This document shows positions 49,431 through 57,800 of a stretch of DNA of 64,000 nucleotides, piece after piece (within the stretch, counting starts at the first letter, position 1; each line of letters opens with the position of its first letter). Location: NCBI GenBank assembly GCA_013306675.1, contig JABLUY010000053.1, positions 62,001 to 126,000 on the forward strand, given 5' to 3'. This DNA comes from Thraustochytrium sp. TN22 (lineage: Eukaryota; Sar; Bigyra; Thraustochytrida; Thraustochytriidae). The notes beneath the pieces are model-generated. The model was given only the letters and a program-made list of their open reading frames with translations, had not been told where the DNA came from and made no database searches. A program made the position numbers and the translations under genes.

Positions 49431-49686
49431 AGGCGGGCGCCATGCCGCCCACGCGCAGCAGTCCGACTCCGCTTCGTCCGGCCCGTCGCGGGCGCGCGGG
49501 CGCGCGGGCGCGCGGGCGCGAGGCAGGCAGAGCAGAACAGAGCAGGGCGGAGCAGTCGCTGCGCGGCGGCGCTGGCCAGAGTCGCTGCGCGGCGAGAAGG
49601 GGCCGGCGCAGACGCTTGCTTCCCGGGCCAGGCACAAGGCGCTTCCCGAGGAGGAGGAGGAGGAGGAGGAGGAGGAGGAGGGCGCG

Positions 49687-51879
49687 ATGCAGCACGTCAA
49701 GGACGGCCGCGTGGACCTGGCGCCCGGGTTCTCGCTGGCGTATCAGGCGTGGCTGCCCAAGGGCGTGGCGACGCCCGTAGAGGCGGCGCCGGAGAGGCGC
49801 GTGCTGGCGTGGCCCGGGTGGCTGGACAACTCAGGCAGCTTCGAGCCGATCGCGCCGCTGGTCGCCAGCCAGGGGTTCACGGTGGTGGCCTTCGACCCGC
49901 CCGGGTGCGGGCGGTCCTCGCACCGCTCCACGTGCGCGTGGTACCACGATTTTGAGGAGGCGCACTACATCATGCTGCTGGCGGAGCGCCTCGGCTGGCT
50001 AGAGCCCTTCGTGCTCATGAGCCACTCGCGCGGGTCCAACATCTCGGCCTTCACGGCGGGCGGCTTCCCGCACCGCGTGCGCGCGCTCGTGCTCTTCGAG
50101 AGCTCGCTCGGCATGGCCGGCACCTACATCACGAACCGCAAGGCGTCCGGCCCCGTCTGGGGGCGCTTCTCCATGTCCATCGACATGGACCGCAAGAACC
50201 GCGCACGCGTGCCTCGGCGCTTTGAGATCCACGAGGAGGCCGTGCAGCACAACGTGGGCAACCCGGCCTTCCCCAAGACGCGCCGCATCGGCGAGCCCAT
50301 TGTGCGCCGCCACACCGTGCCGCACGCCAACGGCGGCATCACCTTTTGCCATGACCCGCGCACCTACGGCCAGACCCAGTCGCGCTTCATCGACGAGGAC
50401 ACCAACACGGTCTTCCTCAAGTCGGTGCGCGCGCCGCTCATCAACTTCTACGGCGAGGAGTCCAGCATGGCCGAGTTCGTCAAGCACGACGACGAGGAGG
50501 CCGCCACGGCGGGCTACGCGGCCAAGTTCAACTGGAACAACCTTCCGGAGCACGTTTTCCGCCCCTACGTGCGCGACGTGCGCGAGCGAATGAGTTTCAT
50601 CAAGGACTTCACACCCATCATTATTGATGCCTCGCACCACCACCTGCACGGCGACGTGCCCGAGGAGGTAGCCAGCAACTTTTTGCCCTGGCTCGAGCAG
50701 CGCGTGCGCCAGCAGCTGGACCGCACCCTGCCCGTCGACCTGCGCGCCATGGCCGGCGACCTCTGGCTCTCTGCCAGCGTCGAGCACCTCCTGCGCCCTG
50801 CCGACGACGGCCTCGCGCAAGAGCAGACGCAGGTGGCCGAGATTGCCACGCCGGCCGAGCCCAACGACGCCGACGCCGATGCCAGCTACCCGGCGGCCGA
50901 GGACCTCCTTCTCGAGGTGGACGGCCTGGCGCTCGGCGCGCAGCGCTGGGGCTCCGCCTCCAGCGCCAACCGCGTGCTGGCCTGGCCGGACGCCTGGGAC
51001 TCGAGCGGCTCCTTCACGCGCCTCGCGCAGCGCGCCGTGGCCGCCGCCCCGGACGGCGACGTCTGCATCGTCGCCGTCGACCCGCCCGGCACGGCTCGCT
51101 CCAACAATGTGCCTTTCGACTGGGGCTTTGGCGTCTCCGAGACCGCCGCGCTCCTCCTCCGCGTCGCCGACGTGCTTGGCTGGGACTCCGGCTTCACGAT
51201 CTGGGGCCACGGCAAGGGCGCCTGCGTTGCGCTCTACGCGGCCGGCGGTGGGCCCAAGCGCGTGCGCAGTGTCATCGCCTTTGACATCAGCGAACTCACC
51301 GTCCCGGAGGCGTGGGCGCCTGCCGAGGTCTGCTACTCCTTCGAGGAGCGCCGCGCCGAGCCGCGCGCCATGCCGCAATTCTCCTCGCGCGACGCGCTGC
51401 GCACGCGAATCATGACCGACCCGCTCTTTCCCAAGTCCGCCGCCACCGCCGGGGCCCTCGCCGCGCGCGTCGCTGTCGAAAGGGGCGCCGACCAGTGGAC
51501 GCTTGACCTCGACTCGCGTGTCCTCCGCGTGCGCAAGCCGGTGCTCGAGACGCCCTCTGCCACCTGGCGCGACCTCCTCGAGGATATTCAGGCGCCCGTG
51601 CTCGCCATCTACCCGGAGGCCAGCCCGCGTCTCACGGTGGGCCTTCGCTCGCAGCGCGAGCGCCTCCTTAGCGAGCTCGGCTCCATCCGCGCGCCCTTTA
51701 CCACGGTCAGGGTCAAGGGTGGGAGCCATGCGCACTCTTGCGAGGCCGCCGCCATTCTGCCCATTGTCCGTAGCTGGGACCGCCAGCTGGACTCGCTGCG
51801 CCGCCTCAATCTCACGGACCCGGATGGCATCGTCACCAGCTCCGACAACAAGGAGGAGACATCCTCGTCCAAGTTGTAA
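49687..51879 (+). CDS. Two-domain alpha/beta hydrolase (SERHL-like), second domain catalytically dead
   Basis: Protein of 730 residues from the ATG at 49687 (MQHVKDGRV). Two tandem alpha/beta-hydrolase domains follow a common plan. Domain 1 (about 10-360): AWPGWLDNSGSFEPIAPLVASQGFTVVAFDPPGCGRSSH, similar to serine hydrolase-like (SERHL) proteins (WLDNAxSF), and nucleophile elbow SHSRGS with Ser 114. A His-rich ASHHHLHGD segment near 320 can supply the catalytic His. Domain 2 (about 410-710): AWPDAWDSSGSFTRLA, VAVDPPGTARSNN and the elbow GHGKG, where Gly 509 replaces the nucleophilic Ser. It keeps GGSHAHSCEAA near the C-terminus. Domain 2 is thus probably non-enzymatic (regulatory or structural). 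The substrate is unknown; SERHL relatives act on small esters. An acidic linker lies at 370-405. Confidence 0.85.
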   Translation: MQHVKDGRVDLAPGFSLAYQAWLPKGVATPVEAAPERRVLAWPGWLDNSGSFEPIAPLVASQGFTVVAFDPPGCGRSSHRSTCAWYHDFEEAHYIMLLAERLGWLEPFVLMSHSRGSNISAFTAGGFPHRVRALVLFESSLGMAGTYITNRKASGPVWGRFSMSIDMDRKNRARVPRRFEIHEEAVQHNVGNPAFPKTRRIGEPIVRRHTVPHANGGITFCHDPRTYGQTQSRFIDEDTNTVFLKSVRAPLINFYGEESSMAEFVKHDDEEAATAGYAAKFNWNNLPEHVFRPYVRDVRERMSFIKDFTPIIIDASHHHLHGDVPEEVASNFLPWLEQRVRQQLDRTLPVDLRAMAGDLWLSASVEHLLRPADDGLAQEQTQVAEIATPAEPNDADADASYPAAEDLLLEVDGLALGAQRWGSASSANRVLAWPDAWDSSGSFTRLAQRAVAAAPDGDVCIVAVDPPGTARSNNVPFDWGFGVSETAALLLRVADVLGWDSGFTIWGHGKGACVALYAAGGGPKRVRSVIAFDISELTVPEAWAPAEVCYSFEERRAEPRAMPQFSSRDALRTRIMTDPLFPKSAATAGALAARVAVERGADQWTLDLDSRVLRVRKPVLETPSATWRDLLEDIQAPVLAIYPEASPRLTVGLRSQRERLLSELGSIRAPFTTVRVKGGSHAHSCEAAAILPIVRSWDRQLDSLRRLNLTDPDGIVTSSDNKEETSSSKL

Positions 51880-52220
51880 GAAATAGTGCCCTTTTCCAAT
51901 CAAGGAGCCAGGAGCCAGGAGAGGGCCCAGCAGACGTAGAATGGGGTACCAGATTTCAAGTAAAATGCCGAAGAAGAAAAGTTCAGTATTAGAGATCGCG
52001 ACACCTGCCTTTTGAAGCAACGTTCAATATTGGAGATCGCGACACTTGAAGTAACGCAAAGAGATCCTTGCGCCTTTCGCGATTCGAAGCAACGCAAAGA
52101 GATCCTTGCGCCTCTCGCGACCGATGCGCGCACAGATGTTCGAGTGAATGACCGAAAGCTCGGCGCACTTGTCGCGGCCCATCCATATGCGCAAACGAAT
52201 TTTCCGTTACGTGTCAAAGC
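51880..52220. other. Convergent intergenic region with two duplicated blocks
   Basis: About 340 bp between the stops of the hydrolase and the DEAD-box gene. It has an AT-richer 3' UTR-like part, then two pairs of direct repeats (see the repeat entry). No gene seen. Confidence 0.5.
51981..52122. repeat. Two nested pairs of short direct repeats
   Basis: Pair A: GTTCAGTATTAGAGATCGCG at 51,981 and its near-copy at 52,022. Pair B: GAAGTAACGCAAAGAGATCC at 52,048 and its near-copy at 52,086. Each pair differs at one to three bases. The block looks like recent local slippage in a 3' UTR. Confidence 0.8.
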
Positions 52221-53930
52221 TCAGCGCTTGCCGCGACCCCGGAAACCCTTCTTCCCGCCGCCCTTGTTGTGCTTGGCATTGTGCTCGCGCTGTCGACTAA
52301 GCTGCTTCTCGCGATTCAAGCGCTGCTGCTCGAGGCGGTCCAATTCGTCTTGCGTCAGCTGGCGACCCTGGACGGCAGCGCCAACGGCGGCGCCACCAGC
52401 TGCCGCCGCGCCCTTGCCGCCATCGCCAGCACGAGCACGACGCTTCGTCTCCTTGCCTGCCACGATCCGAAGGTCCACCGGCACCTGCTGCCTGCTATCC
52501 TCAAGCACTTGAATGAGTTCCGGCGCGAACTTGGCGTCCTCGCCGCGCAGGAAAAACGTCACGGCGCGCCCGTACCGACCGGCGCGTCCGCAGCGGCCAA
52601 TACGGTGCACATAGTCCTCAATGGTCATGCCAAGCGAATAGTTCACCACCAGGGTGATGGCGGGCACGTCGAGGCCGCGCGCCGCCACGTCCGTGGCGAC
52701 GAGCACGCGCGCCTCGCCCTTGCGAAAGGCCGCGAGCGCCTCGGCGCGGGCGGTCTGGCTCATGTCGCCATTCAACGCCCGCGCCGCCATCCCGTTCTGT
52801 GCGAGCTCCTGCGCCACTTGCTTCGCCTCCGCCTTGAAGAGCACGAAGACGACCGCCAACGCTTCGGGGTCCGCCGACAGCGTCTCCTGGAGCACCTGGT
52901 GCAGCCGCTTCAGGCGCGGCGCGCCCTTCTCCTTCATTACCTCCACCACCTGCGTGATGGTGCGCGACGCCGACAGACCCGCACGGTCCACGCCCACGAA
53001 GACTGGCTCGCGCGGCGCGCCGTCGCCGCCGCATAGCTGCGCCGCCTCCCGCTCGATCGCGGACCCGGTCTCCCAGGTGGCGCTCGTGAGCATGACGCGC
53101 GCGTCGGTCGGCATGCGCCGCCGCAAGAGGCGCACCTCCTCTTGGAACCCGAGGTCCAGCATGCGGTCCGCCTCGTCCAGCACGAGGCTGTGCACCTTGT
53201 CCAGCGCCACACACGGGCCAGCGTCCTCGTCGCCCTCGCAAAAGGACCGCAGCCGCCCGGGCGTCGCCACCAGCAAGTGCGGCGCCGTCTCCACCACGTG
53301 CGCGCGCTGCTGCTGAAAGGCCTCGCCGCCCGTCACGCGGCTCGCGCGCACGCCCTCGAGGCCGGCCTCAACGTGGCCCAGGAGCGCCTCCGCCGTCGCG
53401 TACGTTTGACCGGCCAGCTCGCGCGTGGGGGCCAGCACCACGGCATGCGGCCGCACCAGGCCGTCCTCGCCCGCCTCGCCCGCGCCGGCGGCCGTCACTG
53501 CCAGCTCCGCCAGCAGCGGCACGAGAAAGGCCAGCGTCTTGCCTGACCCGGTGCGCGCGATGGCCACCAGATCGCGCTCCCAGGTCGCTGGCTCCAGCAG
53601 CACGTCCCAGCACCTCGTCTGCACCTCAGTGGGGCTCACCTCGTCCTCGCGCTTGCCAATCGCCGCGCACACGGCGCGCACGAGGCCCTCGCTCACCTCC
53701 CCGCCAAACCTCGCCGGCCTGCCCACCAGCGCCCTGAACCCGGGCGGCTTGGGCGGCGTCTCCTCGTCGATATTACCCTCGTCCTCATCCTCATCGCCCT
53801 CGCTCCCGTCCTCCTCCTCCTCCTCCTCGCTCTCGTCCTCCTCGTCCTCCTCCTCCTCCACCGCCTTGCTCTTCCTGAGCGTCTTGCCCGCCTCGGCCTC
53901 CGAGTCGGAGGACTCCAGGTCGGCGAACAT
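52221..53930 (-). CDS. DEAD-box RNA helicase (Dbp3/DDX-type, ribosome-biogenesis style)
   Basis: Protein of 569 residues from MFADLESSDSEAEAGK (53930). The N-terminus is Glu/Asp-rich, as in nucleolar helicases. Motifs in order: SPTEVQTRCWDVLL (Q motif region), Walker A ARTGSGKT at about 124-131, APTRELAGQ, ATPGRL, motif II DEAD (LVLDEADRMLD), LTSATW (motif III), VFVLFKAEAKQV, LVATDVAARGLDV and motif VI HRIGRCGRAG. The C-terminus is basic (GGGKKGFRGRGKR), typical of RNA-binding tails. All helicase residues are present. The overall layout recalls Dbp2/Dbp3-type enzymes in ribosome assembly, but I cannot assign an orthologue. It is divergent from TMA7 with 471 bp between starts, which fits a translation-linked shared promoter. 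Confidence 0.92.
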   Translation of the reverse strand: MFADLESSDSEAEAGKTLRKSKAVEEEEDEEDESEEEEEEDGSEGDEDEDEGNIDEETPPKPPGFRALVGRPARFGGEVSEGLVRAVCAAIGKREDEVSPTEVQTRCWDVLLEPATWERDLVAIARTGSGKTLAFLVPLLAELAVTAAGAGEAGEDGLVRPHAVVLAPTRELAGQTYATAEALLGHVEAGLEGVRASRVTGGEAFQQQRAHVVETAPHLLVATPGRLRSFCEGDEDAGPCVALDKVHSLVLDEADRMLDLGFQEEVRLLRRRMPTDARVMLTSATWETGSAIEREAAQLCGGDGAPREPVFVGVDRAGLSASRTITQVVEVMKEKGAPRLKRLHQVLQETLSADPEALAVVFVLFKAEAKQVAQELAQNGMAARALNGDMSQTARAEALAAFRKGEARVLVATDVAARGLDVPAITLVVNYSLGMTIEDYVHRIGRCGRAGRYGRAVTFFLRGEDAKFAPELIQVLEDSRQQVPVDLRIVAGKETKRRARAGDGGKGAAAAGGAAVGAAVQGRQLTQDELDRLEQQRLNREKQLSRQREHNAKHNKGGGKKGFRGRGKR

Positions 53931-54218
53931 GGCGGCGGAGGGCCGCGAGGGCGGCGGACGCGGGGTCGCTGGCGCCGCCTGCGCGCCGCCGCCGCGCCGC
54001 GCCGCGCCGCACCCCGCCGTCTCGAGCGGAGTCTGTCTGCCTGCCCAGGCCGCAAAGGCGCGCAAGCAGGCGGGGCCCCGCGGCCAGCGAGCGCCAGACC
54101 AGACCGCCTTCACTCCCCGCCTCTCTCTCGCTCCTCGTAAGTTGCGCGCGCGCGCGCGCGGCGGCGGCGGCGGCGGCGGCGCGCGGCCCGCCCGCGCCCG
54201 CCCCGGCCCGCGCCCTCT

Positions 54219-54263
<45 letters not shown>

Positions 54264-54401
54264 CGCCAGCTGGACGGGATGAAGGGCGGCGAGGCCCCGT
54301 GCGGCGACGGCGACCTGGACGAGAGGGACTGACGAGCGCGAGGCAAGCAGACAGGCAGGACAGCGCGCGCAGGAGAGGCAGCGTACGGAGGCGCAGAGAC
54401 C
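53931..54401. promoter_or_regulatory. Bidirectional promoter of DEAD-box helicase and TMA7
   Basis: 471 bp between divergent start codons, very GC-rich, with GCGC and GGC runs (GGC array 54,221-54,262). Both flanking genes act in ribosome assembly or translation, so coordinated control is plausible. Confidence 0.5.
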
Positions 54402-54578
54402 ATGCCCCGCGCCGGCGGCAAGAGCACGGCCCTGACGGCCAAGAAGGCCAAGGGCAAGGACAAGGTCGTCACGGACGACGACGTCGAGTTTAAGAAGAAG
54501 CAGAAGGAGCAGCAGAAGAAGGAGGCCGAGGCGCGCGCCAAGCTCGCCGGCGGCAAGGGTGCCGCCAAGAAGAAGTGA
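54402..54578 (+). CDS. TMA7: TMA7, translation machinery-associated protein 7
   Basis: A 58-residue protein. It matches the TMA7/CCDC72 family: MPRAGGKSTALTAKKAKGKDK, the conserved FKKKQKEQQKKEAEARAKLAG core, and GKGAAKKK at the end (yeast and human proteins are 64 residues). TMA7 associates with ribosomes and affects translation in yeast. The ATG has A at -3 (GACCATGC). The sequence is lysine-, alanine- and glutamate-rich and fully helical. The gene shares a promoter region with the DEAD-box helicase. Confidence 0.9.
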   Translation: MPRAGGKSTALTAKKAKGKDKVVTDDDVEFKKKQKEQQKKEAEARAKLAGGKGAAKKK

Positions 54579-54831
54579 GCACGCTGCGCCCTTCAATCAT
54601 GCACGGTTACCTTGCCTGCCGATCGCTCGTGCGCAAACCTTCGCTTTGCGCCGTATCTGGCGAACAACTACCCCATCATGCAGATCTTTCTCGTTGTCAC
54701 TTTCTCGCCTCGCGGCCGCGCGTCACACCACTTGGTCAACCAGAGAGGAGCATCGTTTCTCTTGCACACCACACGTTCTCGCGTCTCATGCGTCTCGCAT
54801 GCATGCATCAGCTCAATCTTACAACACCTAG

Positions 54832-57800
54832 TCACACCTCCGCCTCGCGGCTGGGCGCGAGCGCCTGGCGAATCCTCTCGGCTAACTTGCTCACCTCCGC
54901 ATCCGTCCCCTTCTCAAACATGCGGGTGAAAAGCTTGGCTACACCCAGGCTGAAGCCAAAGCGCCCCTTCCATTCGCGGGTGTCGGCCATGTCGGCGTCT
55001 AAGACGCACGGCACCATGCCAGCCTGCTTGTGTTGCGCGCGGATGTAGGCGAACTCGTCACGGCAGTTGTCGTCTTCATCCTCAGGTGTATTTACCTTCT
55101 CCATGTACCTGCGCGTGACGAAGATCACGCTTGCCCTGGACCGGTCAATGCCCTGCGCCATAGCAATGGTGACGTTGCCCTGAACCTCATTCTGGTCCAG
55201 CCAGCACTTGATATTGTGCTTGGCCTGGAGCTCCGCAGCGACCTTGACGACGATCATATGAGTTGCGTTGTTTGCACCCCACTCATGCGAGAGGAAGACG
55301 TCGAAAACCTTCGCGTCAGAGCCGTCAGCATCATTGGCTTGAAGCTGCTGACCCTGGTCACGACTCGCCCCAGCCGTGTCGAACGCGTCGCGGGGTACAA
55401 GGCTTCCGTCGCGCGCGCGAACATAGCCCTGCGTCGCCTGCCCCGCGAGCTGCTTGGCTGAGACGCTCGCCGACCGCCTCGTCGTGCCATCGGTGCTGAC
55501 ATAGAGCCTGGGATGCAGCTGCGCCTTCATGAACAGCGAGTCGATGCGCTTGAGCTGTCTTTGCAGAAGCTCTACGCGGTCGGTCACGCTCTGCGCGGAC
55601 CCTGACGCCTGGGACGGCGCGAAGCGTATTAACACACGACGCTTCGGCTCGTCCACTTCGAGGAAGGTCCTGACACCATCAAAGTCCATATCGACGGTGT
55701 TCGCCGTCACCTTGCGCACCTGCGCCTGGTGAGGAAAGGTCTCCACCATCCCCGCAACAAATCGCTGGAAGACACCCCGGGGGAGGCGACGGAATTGAAT
55801 GTAGACGAGGGCGCCGCCTTGTACTGCCTCGAGCCCCTCCTTGAAGGTTTTCTCTTCAGCGGGAGCGAGAAGGCTCGGGATTAAAAGTGCGCCCTCCTTG
55901 TCGCGTTTGCCAATCCATGGGCTGCGGCTGGCCAGCAGCATCTCTTCGAGAAGGTCCACGAGGTAGTCAACCCTGTCCTCGTCGATACCGTTGTCCGTCC
56001 CCTCATCCACACTTCCAAAATCCAGGTCTTCGTCATCATCGTCGTCGTCACCATCATCGATCTCGTCGTCTTCGTTTTCGTCGCCATCAGCGTGCCTGTC
56101 TTCGTCGGAGTCCTTTTCGCCGTCGGCCTTGTTGTCGTCGTCGTCTTCGCTCTCATACTCCTCGTCTTCATTCTCGTCGCCTTCATCAGCCCACAGCCAT
56201 TCCAGCAAGCATCGACTCGCTACGCCACGCTTGCTCCAGGTGTCCAGCGCATCCTCGATCGCAGGTGTGGTGCCTTTGCAACGAAGGCTTCGCTTGTGAG
56301 AAGCCATGTGCTGGGGCTCGCATATCACACGAGCGAGCATAGAGAGCAGCCACTGTGGGCGCAAGATGACAACGTTTCGGAGATTCTCAGTCCCTGTGAG
56401 GTGCACCACGTTGCCCAGCTCGTGCATGTACGCGAGGAAGGCGTCGACGTCAGCTGCAGAGAGGCCGCACTCCCCCGCAGCGAGCTCGCGAACCTCGCTG
56501 AGGTTCATGTGGGGCGCCTCCGTCTCGTGCATCTTGTCTAAGCAGTACGACCAGCGGAGTGGAATCTGGCGCGCCACGAAAGGCTTCTCCCTCGCCGCCC
56601 TGGTCAGAACCCTACGAAGCCGCCCAGCACGACCATCTGCTTCCGTACGGTCCATGTTGTTGATAGGAAAGAAGCGGAGGCCTTCAGGCTTGTTGCAGAT
56701 GATATTGACCCCACGCTTGCCAGCAGATGGGTCGGCACGCGCCAGAGTTCGGGCCAGCTTCTCTTGGACTTGAGACAGTTTGTGCGGGCTGTCGATTTGG
56801 TCCAGATGAGTGCCGACGACAACCAAGTCCACACCCGGCGCATGGAGACTGATCGAGTCGAGCCAGAAGCTAATGGTCGTGAGAGCCTCTGCCTGCCCCG
56901 AAAGCTGCTCAAATTCCATTTCCGAGAGAGTTTCGCGGAACGCATCCTTGCCGTACACCTCGCGCATGTCAAAGACGAGCACATACACGCCGTAGCGCGT
57001 CAGGAAAAGGTGGTGAAGTGCATAGAAGACGCCTTGCCCTCCGTAGTCCCAAATCGTGAAGCTGACCTCCTGGTCCACGGTCGACCCGCCAGCCTTCATG
57101 CGGCGACGTAGCGTTGGGTTGTAAGCCTTGGCGAGCTGCCGCCTCTTCACCTTCACACGTGCCTCCATGCGCATCTTCGGCTTCCGCGACGCCCTTTCAT
57201 GCATCGCCTCTACGTCATGCTCTGAACGAGGACTTGGCGACCGCGATTCGCCGCGAGGAATGGTGGCTCCATCAGCACTGAGACCTTTTGTGCGGGAAGT
57301 ATCGCGACTGTCAGGAGCCCCAGAAACAGGTGTTGCCGCCAAAGCTCCAGCACCGGCATTGGCATCAGCATCGGAATCAGCATCGCCGCCAGCATCAGCA
57401 GGGCCAGGAGAGCGCGCTTCACCACGTGCAGCAATGAAACTGTTCTGGAAGCTAGAGACGCGCTGGCGCTTCTGCGGACGCTGAGATGACGCGTCCGGTT
57501 CTCTGAAGTGGTGCGATGTGAGCATGTGGTCCAGCCCCGAGTCATCGACTTGGGCTTCGCCGTTCCACTCGTGCGAATGTGTCAACGAGAGTTCCACACC
57601 AATGGTTGAGTCATGAGTATGGTTGACAGGTCGCCGCAGGAGCGTGCTAATTGTGGATGTCTTGCCGCTTGCACCTTGACCAACAAACATAAGCTTTGCT
57701 CGGCCCCAGCGGCCCTTCGCGTCTTCTTCCAGTGCCGCTTGAGCTCCCCTCGTAAATCGTCTTCGGTCCTTGGCAGCTTCCGCCAGCAAGTCCTCGATAC

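Larger units (their letters stand above)
48994..49686. other. Gene-free stretch of CCATG and ~160-bp tandem repeats
   Basis: About 690 bp. It begins with a CCATG pentanucleotide run (49,005-49,080), followed by three copies of a GC-rich unit starting ATGCCGCGGCTGCGCG-like at 49,077, 49,231 and 49,399. The right end contains GAG triplets (49,650-49,680) just before the hydrolase start. The frame of the hydrolase is open through it, but the repeats argue against coding. Confidence 0.6.
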
